Translations under genes and position numbers: made by a program | Origin: Gordius sp. MW1 | Taxonomy: Eukaryota > Nematomorpha > Gordioida > Gordea > Gordiidae | Direction: 5' to 3' | Assembly (NCBI GenBank): GCA_964036665.1 | Contig: OZ038533.1 | Coordinates: 10,500,413 to 10,564,412, forward strand | Length of the DNA: 64,000 nucleotides | Shown: positions 12,175-25,505 of the stretch, piece by piece | Layout: the number at the start of each line of letters is the position of its first letter | Position numbering within the stretch: the first letter of the stretch is position 1 | Notes under the pieces: generated by a model | Database searches by the model: none | Seen by the model: the letters and a program-made list of their open reading frames with translations, nothing else | Told to the model about the DNA's origin: nothing

Positions 12175-15041
12175 TAGTTTGTTGTATCGCAACGTGAGTG
12201 CTTAATTTTTGAAAATGGCTCTATGCGATCATGATTTCAAAGTAATAGTTTTCAGATTCTGATAAATTTTTACTTGGGATCATAGAAACCACGTCTGAAA
12301 ACGACAACTTTCATCGGATGAATACGGTTCAAAGAAAAATATGTGAAAAATTTTGAGGTAAAAATAATTATTTTTTTCGATTCTATGTGAAAGAGCGTAA
12401 AAAAATATATAAAAGTAAGCCAATTTGAGAATCCTATTATCCTCGATTGACTTCCGAAAAGAGGTTTTAAGCTGCGAGAACTATCATTTTGACAAAAGAC
12501 AACGTTTTATTGTTGCGACTAGTTTGTTGTATCGCAACGTGAGTGCTTAATTTTTCAAAAAAGCAAAATGCGATCATGATTTCAAAGTAATAGTTTTCTG
12601 ATTCTGATAAATTTTTACTTGAGATCATAGAAACCACGTGTGAAAACGACAACTTTCATCGGATGAATACGGTTCAAAGAAAAATATGTGAAAAATATTG
12701 AGGTAAAAATATTTATTTTTTTCAATTCTATGTGAAAGAGCATGAAAAAATATATAAAAGTAAGCCAATTTGAGAATCCTATTATCCTCGATTGACTTCT
12801 GAAAAGAGGTTTTAAGCTGCGAGAACTATCATTTTGACAAAAGACAACGTTTTATTGTTGCGATTAGTTTGTTGTATCGCAACGTGAGTGCTTAATTTTT
12901 GAAAATGGCTCTATGCGATCATGATTTCAAAGTAATAGTTTTCAGATTCTGATAAATTTTTACTTGGGATCATAGAAACCACGTCTGAAAACGACAACTT
13001 TCATCGGATGAATACGGCTCAAAGAAAAATATGTGAAAAATATTGAGGTAAAAATATTTATTTTTTTCAATTCTATGTGAAAGAGCATGAAAAAATATAT
13101 AAAAGTAAGCCGATTTGAGAATCCTATTATCCGAGATTGACTTCTGAAAAGAGGTTTTAAGCTGCGAGAACTATCATTTTGACAAAAGACAACGTTTTAT
13201 TGTTGCGACTAGTTTGTTGTATCGCAACGTGAGTGCTAAATTTTTCAAAAATGCACTATGCGATCATGATTTCATAGTAATAGTTTTCTGATTCTGATAA
13301 ATTTTTACTTGAGATCATAGAAACCACGTCTGAAAACGACAACTTTCATCGGATGAATACGGTTCAAAGAAAAATATGTGAAAAATTTTGAGGTAAAAAT
13401 ATTTATTTTTTTCAATTCTATGTAAAAGAGCATGAAAAAATATATAAAAGTAAGCCAATTTGAGAATCCTATTATCCGAGATTGACTTCTGAAAAGAGGT
13501 TTTAAGCTGCGAGAACTAGCATTTTGACAAAATACAACGTTTTATTGTTGCGACTAGTTTGTTGTATCGCAACGTGAGTGCTTAATTTTTCAAAAATGCA
13601 CAATGCGATCATGATTTCAAAGTAATAGTTTTCTGATTCTGATAAATTTTTACTTGAGATCATGGAAACCACGTCTGAAAACGACAACTTTCATCGGATG
13701 AATACGGTTCAAAGAAAAATATGTGAAAAATATTGAGGTAAAAATATTTATTTTTTTCAATTCTATGTGAAAGAGCATGAAAAAATATATAAAAGTAAGC
13801 CAATTTGAGAATCCTATTATCCGAGATTGACTTCTGAAAAGAGGTTTTAAGCTGCGAGAACTATCATTTTGACAAAAGACAACGTTTTATTGTTGCGACT
13901 AGTTTGTTGTATCGCAACGTGAGTGCTTAATTTTTCAAAAATGCACTATGCGATCATGATTTCAAAGTAATAGTTATCTGATTCTGATAAATTTTTACTT
14001 GAGATCATAGAAACCACGTCTGAAAACGACAACTTTCATCGGATGAATACGGTTCAAAGAAAAATATGTGAAAAATTTTGAGGTAAAAATATTTATTTTT
14101 TCAATTCTATGTGAAAGAGCATGAAAAAATATATAAAAGTAAGCCAATTCGAGAATCCTATTATCCGAGATTGACTTCTGAAAAGAGGTTTTAAGCTGCG
14201 AGAACTATCATTTTGACAAAAGACAACGTTTTATTGTTGCGACTAGTTTGTTGTATCGCAACGTGAGTGCTTAATTTTTCAAAAATGCACTATGCGATCA
14301 TGATTTCAAAGTAATAGTTTTCTGATTCTGATAAATTTTTACTTGAGATCATAGAAACCACGTCTGAAAACGACAACTTTCATCGGATGAATACGGTTCA
14401 AAGAAAAATATGTGAAAAATTTTGAGGTAAAAATATTTATTTTTTCAATTCTATGTGAAAGAGCATGAAAAAATATATAAAAGTAAGCCAATTTGAGAAT
14501 CCTATTATCCTCGATTGACTTCTGAAAAGAGGTTTTAAGCTGCGAGAACTATCATTTTGACAAAAGACAACGTTTTATTGTTGCGACTAGTTTGTTGTAT
14601 CGCAACGTGAGTGCTTAATTTTTCAAAAATGCACTATGCGATCATGATTTCAAAGTAATAGTTTTCTGATTCTGATAAATTTTTACTTGAGATCATGGAA
14701 ACCACGTCTGAAAACGACAACTTTCATCGGATGAATACGGTTCAAAGAAAAATATGTGAAAAATTTTGAGGTAAAAATATTTATTTTTTTCAATTCTATG
14801 TAAAAGAGCATGAAAAAATATATAAAAGGAAGCCAATTTGAGAATCCTATTATCCGAGATTGACTTCTGAAAAGAGGTTTTAAGCTGCGAGAACTAGCAT
14901 TTTGACAAAATACAACGTTTTATTGTTGCGACTAGTTTGTTGTATCGCAACGTGAGTGCTTAATTTTTCAAAAATGCACAATGCGATCATGATTTCAAAG
15001 TAATAGTTTTCTGATTCTGATAAATTTTTACTTGAGATCAT
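12175..15041 (+). repeat. 12-monomer-offset duplicate of 8,040-10,906
   Basis: Anchors at 12461, 12806, 13151, 13496, 13841, 14185, 14529 and 14874 correspond to 8326 to 10739, all at exactly 4,135 bp. The two stretches have equal length (2,867 bp). I noticed one difference: AAAAGGAAG near 14,829 against AAAAGTAAG near 10,694. The edges are set by GCGATT versus GCGACT on the left and CATGG versus CATAG on the right. The block carries a further copy of the 4-monomer unit (13,496-14,873). Confidence 0.88.
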
Positions 15042-18000
15042 AGAAACCACGTCTGAAAACGACAACTTTCATCGGATGAATACGGTTCAAAGAAAAATAT
15101 GTGAAAAATTTTGAGGTAAAAATATTTATTTTTTTCAATTCTATGTGAAAGAGCATTAAAAAATATATAAAAGTAAGCCAATTTGAGAATCCTATTATCC
15201 GAGATTGACTTCTGAAAAGAGGTTTTAAGCTGCGAGAACTATCATTTTGACAAAAGACAACGTTTTATTGTTGCGACTAGTTTGTTGTATCGCAACGTGA
15301 GTGCTAAATTTTTCAAAAATGCACTATGCGATCATGATTTCATAGTAATAGTTTTCTGATTCTGATAAATTTTTACTTGAGATCATAGAAACCACGTCTG
15401 AAAACGAAAACTTTCATCGGATGAATACGGTTCAAAGAAAAATATGTGAAAAATTTTGAGGTAAAAATATTTATTTTTTTCAATTCTATGTGAAAGAGCA
15501 TGAAAAAATATATAAAAGTAAGCCAATTTGAGAATCCTATTATCCGAGATTGACTTCTGAAAAGAGGTTTTAAGCTGCGAGAACTAGCATTTTGACAAAA
15601 TACAACGTTTTATTGTTGCGACTAGTTTGTTGTATCGCAACGTGAGTGCTTAATTTTTCAAAAATGCACAATGCGATCATGATTTCAAAGTAGTAGTTTT
15701 CTGATTATGATAAATTTTTACTTGAGATCATAGAAACCACGTCTGAAAACGACAACTTTCATCGGATGAATACGGTTCAAAGAAAAATATGTGAAAAATA
15801 TTGAGGTAAAAATATTTATTTTTTTCAATTCTATGTGAAAGAGCATGAAAAAATATATAAAAGTAAGCCAATTTGAGAATCCTATTATCCGAGATTGACT
15901 TCTGAAAAGAGGTTTTAAGCTGCGAGAACTATCATTTTGACAAAAGACAACGTTTTATTGTTGCGACTAGTTTGTTGTATCGCAACGTGAGTGCTTAATT
16001 TTTCAAAAATGCACTATGCGATCATGATTTCAAAGTAATAGTTATCTGATTCTGATAAATTTTTACTTGGGATCATAGAAACCACGTCTGAAAACGACAA
16101 CTTTCATCGGATGAATACGGTTCAAAGAAAAATATGTGAAAAATTTTGAGGTAAAAATATTTATTTTTTCAATTCTATGTGAAAGAGCATGAAAAAATAT
16201 ATAAAAGTAAGCCAATTTGAGAATCCTATTATCCTCGATTGACTTCTGAAAAGAGGTTTTAAGCTGCGAGAACTATCATTTTGACAAAAGACAACGTTTT
16301 ATTGTTGCGACTAGTTTGTTGTATCGCAACGTGAGTGCTTAATTTTTCAAAAATGCACTATGCGATCATGATTTCAAAGTAATAGTTTTCTGATTCTGAT
16401 TAATTTTTACTTGAGATCATAGAAACCACGTCTGAAAACGACAACTTTCATCGGATGAATACGGTTCAAAGAAAAATATGTGAAAAATTTTGAGGTAAAA
16501 ATATTTATTTTTTTCAATTCTATGTGAAAGAGCATGAAAAAATATATAAAAGTAAGCCAATTTGAGAATCCTATTACCTCGATTGACTTCTGAAAAGAGG
16601 TTTTAAGCTGCGAGAACTATCATTTTGACAAAAGACAACGTTTTATTGTTGCGATTAGTTTGTTGTATCGCAACGTGAGTGCTTAATTTTTCAAAAATGC
16701 ACAATGCGATCATGATTTCAAAGTAATAGTTTTCTGATTCTGATAAATTTTTACTTGAGATCATAGAAACCACGTCTGAAAACGACAACTTTCATCGGAT
16801 GAATACGGTTCAAAGAAAAATATGTGAAAAATTTTGAGGTAAAAATATTTATTTTTTTCAATTCTATGTGAAAGAGCATTAAAAAATATATAAAAGTAAG
16901 CCAATTTGAGAATCCTATTATCCGAGATTGACTTCTGAAAAGAGGTTTTAAGCTGCGAGAACTATCATTTTGACAAAAGACAACGTTTTATTGTTGCGAC
17001 TAGTTTGTTGTATCGCAACGTGAGTGCTTAATTTTTCAAAAATGCACTATGCGATCATGATTTCAAAGTAATAGTTTTCTGATTCTGATAAATTTTTACT
17101 TGAGATCATAGAAACCACGTCTGAAAACGACAACTTTCATCGGATGAATACGGTTCAAAGAAAAATATGTGAAAAATTTTGAGGTAAAAATATTTATTTT
17201 TTTCAATTCTATGTGAAAGAGCATGAAAAAATATATAAAAGTAAGCCAATTTGAGAATCCTATTATTCTCGATTGACTTCTGAAAAGAGGTTTTAAGCTG
17301 CGAGAACTATCATTTTGACAAAAGACAACGTTTTATTGTTGCGACTAGTTTGTTGTATCGCAACGTGAGTGCTTAATTTTTCAAAAATGCACTATGCGAT
17401 CATGATTTCAAAGTAATAGTTTTCTGATTCTGATAAATTTTTACTTGAGATCATAGAAACCACGTCTGAAAACGACAACCTTCATCGGATGAATACGGTT
17501 CAAAGAAAAATATGTGAAAAGTTTTGAGGTAAAAATACTTATTTTTTTCGATTCTATGTGAAAGAGCGTAAAAAAATATATAAAAGTAAGCCAATTTGAG
17601 AATCCTATTACCTCGATTGACTTCCGAAAAGAGGTTTTAAGCTGCGAGAACTATCATTTTGACAAAAGACAACGTTTTATTGTTGCGACTAGTTTGTTGT
17701 ATCGCAACGTGAGTGCTTAATTTTTCAAAAATGCACAATGCGATCATGATTTCAAAGTAATAGTTTTCTGATTCTGATAAATTTTTATTTGAGATCATAG
17801 AAACCACGTCTGAAAACGACAACTTTCATCGGATGAATACGATTCAAAGAAAAATATGTGAAAAATTTTGAGGTAAAAATATTTATTTTTTTCAATTCTA
17901 TGTGAAAGAGCATTAAAAAATATAAAAAAGTAAGCCAATTTGAGAATCCTATTATCCGAGATTGACTTCTGAAAAGAGGTTTTAAGCTGCGAGAACTATC

Positions 18001-19344
18001 ATTTTGACAAAAGACAACGTTTTATTGTTGCGACTAGTTTGTTGTATCGCAACGTGAGTGCTTACATTTTCAAAAATGCACTATGCGATCATGATTTCAA
18101 AGTAATAGTTTTCTGATTCTGATAAATTTTTACTTGAGATCAAAGAAACCACGTCTGAAAACGACAACTTTCATCGGATGAATACGGTTCAAAGAAAAAT
18201 ATGTGAAAAATTTTGAGGTAAAAATATTTATTTTTTTCTATTCTATGTGAAAGAGCATGAAAAAATATATAAAAGTAAGCCAATTTGAGAATCCTATTAT
18301 CCGAGATTGACTTCTGAAAAAAGGTTTTAAGCTGCGAGAACTATCATTTTGACAAAAGAAAACGTTTTATTGTTGCGATTAGTTTGTTGTATCGCCACGT
18401 GAGTGCTTAATTTTTCAAAAATGCACTATGCGATCATGATTTCAAAGTAATAGTTTTCTGATTCTGATAAATTTTTACTTGAGATCATAGAAACCACGTC
18501 TGAATACGACAACTTTCATCGGATGAATACGGTTCAAAGAAAAATATGTGAAAAATTTTGAGGTAAAAATATTTATTTTTTTATATTCTATGTGAAAGAG
18601 CATGAAAAAATATATAAAAGTAAGCCAATTTGAGAATCCTATTATCCTCGATTGACTTCTGAAAAGAGGTTTTAAGCTGCGAGAACTATCATTTTGACAA
18701 AAGACAACGTTTTATTGTTGCGACTAGTTTGTTGTATCGCAACGTGAGTGCTTAATTTTTCAAAAAGACATTATGCGATCATGATTTCAAAGTAATAGTT
18801 TTCTGATTCTGATAAATTTTTACTTGAGATCATAGAAACCACGTCTGAAAACGACAACTTTCATCGGATGAATACGGTTCAAAGAAAAATATGTGAAAAA
18901 TTTTGAGGTAAAAATATTTATTTTTTTCAATTCTATATGAAAGAGCATGAAAAAATATATAAGAGTAAGCCAATTTGAGAATCCTATTATCCTCGATTGA
19001 CTTCTAAAAAGAGGTTTTAAGCTGCGAGAACTATCATTTTGACAAAAGACAACGTTTTATTGTTGCGATTAGTTTGTTGTATCGCAACGTGAGTGCTTAA
19101 TTTTTGAAAACGGCTCTATGCGATCATGATTTCAAAGTAATAGTTTTCTGATTCTGATAAATTTTTACTTGAGATCATAGAAACCACGTCTGAAAACGAC
19201 AACTTTCATCGGATGAATACGGTTCAAAGAAAAATATGTGAAAAATTTTGAGGTAAAAATATTTATTTTTTTCGATTCTATGTGAAAGAGCGTAAAAAAA
19301 TATATAAAAGTAAGCCAATTTGAGAATCCTATTATTCTCGATTG
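15042..19344 (+). repeat. Weakly ordered monomers with short echoes
   Basis: Three monomers here (15219, 15564, 15909) repeat the order seen at 13151, 13496 and 13841, at an offset of 2,068 bp (six monomers). Monomers at 16597 and 16942 resemble those at 17631 and 17976, at 1,034 bp (three monomers); the tails before 16942 and 17976, and also before 15219, share GAGCATTAAAAAA. The rest carry scattered private changes, such as GCTTACATTTTC (18,061), TATCGCCACG (near 18,393), CAAAAAGACATTATG (18,761) and a weakened TATA-like box (near 17,921). I found no long unit. Confidence 0.8.
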
Positions 19345-20733
19345 ACTTCTGAAAAGAGGTTTTAAGCTGCGAGAACTATCATTTTGACAAAAGACAACGT
19401 TTTATTGTTGCGACTACTTTGTTGTATCGCAACGTGAGTGCTTAGTTTTTCAAAAATGCACTATGCGATCATGATTTTAAAGTAATAGTTTTCTGATTCT
19501 GATAAATTTTTACTTGAGATCATAGAAACCACGTCTGAAAACGACAACTTTCATCGGATGAATACGGTTCAAAAAAAAATATGTGAAAAATTTTGAGGTA
19601 AAAATATTTATTTTTTTCAATTCTATGTGAAAGAGCATGAAAAAATATATAAAAGTAAGCCAATTTGAGAATCCTATTATCCTCGATTGACTTCTGAAAA
19701 GAGGTTTTAAGCTGCGAGAAATATCATTTTGACAAAAGACAACGTTTTATTGTTGCGACTAGTTTGTTGTATCGCAACGTGAGTGCTTAATTTTTCAAAA
19801 ATGCACAATGCGATCTTGATTTCAAAGTAATAGTTTTCTGATTCTGATAAATTTTTACTTGAGATCATAGAAACCACGTCTGAAAACGACAACTTTCATC
19901 GGATGAATACGGTTCAAAGAAAAATATGTGAAAAATTTTGAGGTAAAAATATTTATTTTTTTCAATTCTATATGAAAGAGCATGAAAAAATATATAAAAG
20001 TAAGCCAATTTGAGAATCCTATTATCCTCGATTGACTTCTGAAAAGAGGTTTTAAGCTGCGAGAACTATCATTTTGACAAAATACAACGTTTTATTGTTG
20101 CGATTAGTTTGTTGTATCAACGTGAGTGCTTAATTTTTGAAAATGGCCCTATGCGATCATGATTTCAAAGTAATAGTTTTCAGATTCTGATAAATTTTTA
20201 CTTGGGATCATAGAAACCACGTCTGAAAACGACAACTTTCACCGGATGAATACGGTTCAAAGAAAAATATGTGAAAAATTTTGAGGTAAAAATATTTATT
20301 TTTTTCGATTCTATGTGAAAGAGCGTAAAAAAATATATAAAAGTAAGCCAATTTGAGAATCCTATTACCTCGATTGACTTCCGAAAAGAGGTTTTAAGCT
20401 GCGAGAACTATCATTTTGACAAAAGACAACGTTTTATTGTTGCGACTAGTTTGTTGTATCGCAACGTGAGTGCTTAATTTTTCAAAAATGCACAATGCGA
20501 TCATGATTTCAAAGTAATAGTTTTCTGATTCTGTTAAATTTTTACTTGAGATCATAGAAACCACGTCTGAAAACGACAACTTTCATCGGATGAATACGGT
20601 TCAAAGAAAAATATGTAAAAAATTTTGAGGTAAAAATATTTATTTTTTTTCAATTCTATGTGAAAGAGCATGAAAAAATATATAAAAGTAAGCCAATTTG
20701 AGAATCCTATTATTCTCGATTGACTTCTGAAAA
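19345..20733 (+). repeat. 11-monomer-register block, second family, copy 1
   Basis: Monomers at 19356, 19701, 20046 and 20388 match those at 23143, 23488, 23833 and 24172, at offsets of 3,787 then 3,784 bp. Shared rare marks are GACTACTTTG in the dyad centre, GCGATCTTGATTTC, a two-base loss in the right dyad arm (GTATCAACGTG), CACCGGATG, and GATTCTGTTAAA. The 3-bp offset change comes from AAATTACTTGGG, a loss seen only in the later copy. Confidence 0.85.
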
Positions 20734-23700
20734 AAGGTTTTAAGCTGCGAGAACTATCATTTTGACAAAAGACAACGTTTTATTGTTGCGACTAGTTTGT
20801 TGTATCGCAACGTGAGTGCTTAATTTTTCAAAAATGCACTATGCGATCATGATTTCAAAGTAATAATTTTCTGATTCTGATAAATTTTTACTTGAGATCA
20901 TAGAATCCACGTCTGAAAACGACAACTTTCATCGGATGAATACGGTTAAAAGAAAAATATGTGAAAAATTTTGAGGTAAAAATATTTATTTTTTTCAATT
21001 CTATATGAAAGAGCATGAAAAAATATATAAAAGTAAGCCAATTTGAGAATCCTATTATCCTCGATTGACTTCTGAAAAGAGGTTTTAAGCTGCGAGAACT
21101 ATCATTTTGACAAAAGACAACGTTTTATTGTTGCGACTAGTTTGTTGTATCGCAACGTGAGTGCTTAATTTTTAAAAATGGCTCTATGCGATCATGATTT
21201 CAAAGTAATAGTTTTCAGATTCTGATAAATTTTTACTTGGGATCAGAGAAACCACGTCTGAAAACGACAACTTTCATCGGATGAATACGGTTCAAAGAAA
21301 AATATGTGAAAAATTTTGAGGTAAAATAATTTTTTTTTCGATTCTATGTGAAAGAGCGTAAAAAAATATATAAAAGTAAGCCAATTTGAGAATCCTATTA
21401 TCCTCGATTGACTTCCGAAAAGAGGTTTTAAGCTGCGAGAACTATCATTTTGACAAAAGTCAACGTTTTATTGTTGCGACTAGTTTGTTGTATCGCAACG
21501 TGAGTGCTTAATTTTTCAAAAATGCACAATGCGATCATGATTTCAAAGTAATAGTTTTCAGATTCTGATAAATTTTTACTTGGGATCAGAGAAACCACGT
21601 CTGAAAACGACAACTTTCATCGGATGAATACGGTTCAAAGAAAAATATGTGAAAAATTTTGAGGTAAAAATAATTATTTTTTTCGATTCTATGTGAAAGA
21701 GCGTAAAAAAATATATAAAAGTAAGCCAATTTGAGAATCCTATTATCCTCGATTGACTTCCGAAAAGAGGTTTTAAGCTGCGAGAACTATCATTTTGACA
21801 AAAGTCAACGTTTTATTGTTGCGACTAGTTTGTTGTATCGCAACGTGAGTGCTTAATTTTTCAAAAATGCACAATGCGATCATGATTTCAAAGTAATAGT
21901 TTTCTGATTCTGATAAATTTTTACTTGAGATCATAGAAACCACGTCTGAAAACGACAACTTTCATCGGATGAATACGGTTCAAAGAAAAATATGTGAAAA
22001 ATATTGAGGTAAAAATATTTATTTTTTCAATTCTATGTGAAAGAGCATGAAAAAATATATAAAAGTAAGCCAATTTGAGAATCCTATTATCCGAGATTGA
22101 CTTCTGAAAAAAGGTTTTAAGCTGCGAGAACTATCATTTTGACAAAAGACAACGTTTTATTGTTGCGACTAGTTTGTTGTATCGCAACGTGAGTGCTTAA
22201 TTTTTCAAAAATGCACTATGCGATCATGATTTTAAAGTAATAGTTTTCTGATTCTGATAAATTTTTACTTGAGATCATAGAAACCACGTCTGAAAACGAC
22301 AACTTTCATCGGATGAATACGGTTCAAAGAAAAATATGTGAAAAATTTTGAGGTAAAAATATTTATTTTTTTCAATTCTATGTGAAAGAGCATGAAAAAA
22401 TATATAAAAGTAAGCCAATTTGAGAATCCTATTATCCTCGATTGACTTCTGAAAAGAGGTTTTAAGCTGCGAGAACTATCATTTTGACAAAAGACAACGT
22501 TTTATTGTTGCCAGTTTGTTGTATCGCAACGTGAGTGCTTAATTTTTCAAAAATGCACAATGCGATCATGATTTCAAAGTAATAGTTTTCTGATTCTGAT
22601 AAATTTTTACTTGAGATCATAGAAACCACGTCCGAAAACGACAACTTTCATCGGATGAATACGGTTTAAAGAAAAATATGTGAAAAATTTTGAGGTAAAA
22701 ATATTTATTTTTTTCAATTCTATATGAAAGAGCATGAAAAAATATATAAAAGTAAGCCAATTTGAGAATCCTATTATCCTCGATTGACTTCTGAAAAGAG
22801 GTTTTAAGCTGCGAGAACTATCATTTTGACAAAAGACAACGTTTTATTGTTGCGATTAGTTTGTTGTATCGCAACGTGAGTGCTTAATTCTTGAAAATGG
22901 CTCTATGCGATCATGATTTCAAAGTAATAGTTTTCAGATTCTGATAAATTTTTACTTGGGATCATAGAAACCACGTCTGAAAACTACAACTTTCATCGGA
23001 TGAATACGGTTCAAAGAAAAATATGTGAAAAATATTGAGGTAAAAATATTTATTTTTTTCAATTCTATGTGAAAGAGCATGAAAAAATATATAAAAGTAA
23101 GCCAATTTGAGAATCCTATTATCCGAGATTGACTTCTGAAAAGAGGTTTTAAGCTGCGAGAACTATCATTTTGACAAAAGACAACGTTTTATTGTTGCGA
23201 CTACTTTGTTGTATCGCAACGTGAGTGCTTAGTTTTTCAAAAATGCACTATGCGATCATGATTTTAAAGTAATAGTTTTCTGATTCTGATAAATTTTTAC
23301 TTGAGATCATAGAAACCACGTCTGAAAACGACAACTTTCATCGGATGAATACGGTTCAAAGAAAAATATGTGAAAAATTTTGAGGTAAAAATATTTATTT
23401 TTTTCAATTCTATGTGAAAGAGCATGAAAAAATATATAAAAGTAAGCCAATTTGAGAATCCTATTATCCTCGATTGACTTCTGAAAAGAGGTTTTAAGCT
23501 GCGAGAACTATCATTTTGACAAAAGACAACGTTTTATTGTTGCGACTAGTTTGTTGTATCGCAACGTGAGTGCTTAATTTTTCAAAAATGCACAATGCGA
23601 TCTTGATTTCAAAGTAATAGTTTTCTGATTCTGATAAATTTTTACTTGAGATCATAGAAACCACGTCTGAAAACGACAACTTTCATCGGATGAATACGGT

Positions 23701-25256
23701 TCAAAGAAAAATATGTGAAAAATTTTGAGGTAAAAATATTTATTTTTTTCAATTCTATATGAAAGAGCATGAAAAAATATATAAAAGTAAGCCAATTTGA
23801 GAATCCTATTATCCTCGATTGACTTCTGAAAAGAGGTTTTAAGCTGCGAGAACTATCATTTTGACAAAATACAACGTTTTATTGTTGCGATTAGTTTGTT
23901 GTATCAACGTGAGTGCTTAATTTTTGAAAATGGCTCTATGCGATCATGATTTCAAAGTAATAGTTTTCAGATTCTGATAAATTACTTGGGATCATAGAAA
24001 CCACGTCTGAAAACGACAACTTTCACCGGATGAATACGGTTCAAAGAAAAATATGTGAAAAATTTTGAGGTAAAAATATTTATTTTTTTCGATTCTATGT
24101 GAAAGAGCGTAAAAAAATATATAAAAGTAAGCCAATTTGAGAATCCTATTACCTCGATTGACTTCCGAAAAGAGGTTTTAAGCTGCGAGAACTATCATTT
24201 TGACAAAAGACAACGTTTTATTGTTGCGACTAGTTTGTTGTATCGCAACGTGAGTGCTTAATTTTTCAAAAATGCACAATGCGATCATGATTTCAAAGTA
24301 ATAGTTTTCTGATTCTGTTAAATTTTTACTTGAGATCATAGAAACCACGTCTGAAAACGACAACTTTCATCGGATGAATACGGTTCAAAGAAAAATATGT
24401 AAAAAATTTTGAGGTAAAAATATTTATTTTTTTTCAATTCTATGTGAAAGAGCATGAAAAAATATATAAAAGTAAGCCAATTTGAGAATCCTATTATTCT
24501 CGATTGACTTCTGAAAAGAGGTTTTAAGCTGCGAGAACTATCATTTTGACAAAAGACAACGTTTTATTGTTGCGATTAGTTTGTTGTATCGCAACGTGAG
24601 TGCTTAATTTTTAAAAATGGCTCTATGCGATCATGATTTCAAAGTAATAGTTTTCAGATTCTGATAAATTTTTACTTGGGATCAGAGAAACCACGTCTGA
24701 AAACGACAACTTTCATCGGATGAATACGGTTCAAAGAAAAATATGTGAAAAATTTTGAGGTAAAATAATTTTTTTTTCGATTCTATGTGAAAGAGCGTAA
24801 AAAAATATATAAAAGTAAGCCAATTTGAGAATCCTATTATCCTCGATTGACTTCCGAAAAGAGGTTTTAAGCTGCGAGAACTATCATTTTGACAAAAGTC
24901 AACGTTTTATTGTTGCGACTAGTTTGTTGTATCGCAACGTGAGTGCTTAATTTTTCAAAAATGCACAATGCGATCATGATTTCAAAGTAATAGTTTTCAG
25001 ATTCTGATAAATTTTTACTTGGTATCAGAGAAACCTCGTCTGAAAACGACAACTTTCATCGGATGAATACGGTTCAAAGAAAAATATGTGAAAAATTTTG
25101 AGGTAAAAATAATTATTTTTTTCGATTCTATGTGAAAGAGCGTAAAAAAATATATAAAAGTAAGCCAATTTGAGAATCCTATTATCCTCGATTGACTTCC
25201 GAAAAGAGGTTTTAAGCTGCGAGAACTATCATTTTGACAAAAGTCAACGTTTTATT

Positions 25257-25283
25257 GTTGCGACTAGTTTGTTGTATCGCAAC
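25257..25283. repeat. Dyad in monomer: GTTGCGA ... TCGCAAC (reference copy)
   Basis: Seven-base arms flank a 13-base centre. In monomers reading GCGATT rather than GCGACT the arms extend to a perfect eight bases (GTTGCGAT and ATCGCAAC) around 11 bases. The right arm and the flanking GTGAGTGCTTAA are nearly constant through the window, while the left arm is altered in defined lineages. It could be a protein-binding dyad or form a small hairpin in single-stranded DNA or RNA; neither role is shown by sequence alone. Confidence 0.75.
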
Positions 25284-25495
25284 GTGAGTGCTTAATTTTT
25301 CAAAAATGCACAATGCGATCATGATTTCAAAGTAATAGTTTTCTGATTCTGATAAATTTTTACTTGAGATCATAGAAACCACGTCTGAAAACGACAACTT
25401 TCATCGGATGAATACGGTTCAAAGAAAAATATGTGAAAAATATTGAGGTAAAAATATTTATTTTTTTCAATTCTATGTGAAAGAGCATGAAAAAA

Positions 25496-25505
25496 TATAT
25501 AAAAG
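25496..25505 (+). promoter_or_regulatory. TATA-like box in monomer (reference copy)
   Basis: TATATAAAAG matches the canonical TATA consensus (TATAWAAR) and is present in most monomers, followed a few bases later by GCCAAT. Variants that weaken it include ATATCTAAAAG (near 48,488, 51,570, 54,990, 62,129 and 62,813), TATAGAAG (near 46,094 and 46,438) and ACATATAAAAG (near 49,171, 52,254, 55,677 and 63,155). Satellite transcription from internal promoters is known in several animals. In a 69% AT sequence such a match can also arise by chance, so promoter activity is only a possibility. Confidence 0.3.

Noticed and set aside
25400-25420. Possible CENP-B box at TTTCATCGGATGAATACGG
   Set aside because: The core requires TTCG, then A, then CGGG at fixed spacing. 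Here the fourth base is A, and the CGG is offset and incomplete. The resemblance is partial and unconvincing.
25410-25425. Possible tRNA-type B box at ACGGTTCAAAG
   Set aside because: Only the GGTTCAA part matches. The trailing bases do not fit, no suitable A box lies at the right distance, and no cloverleaf can be drawn, so this is not a tRNA-derived element.
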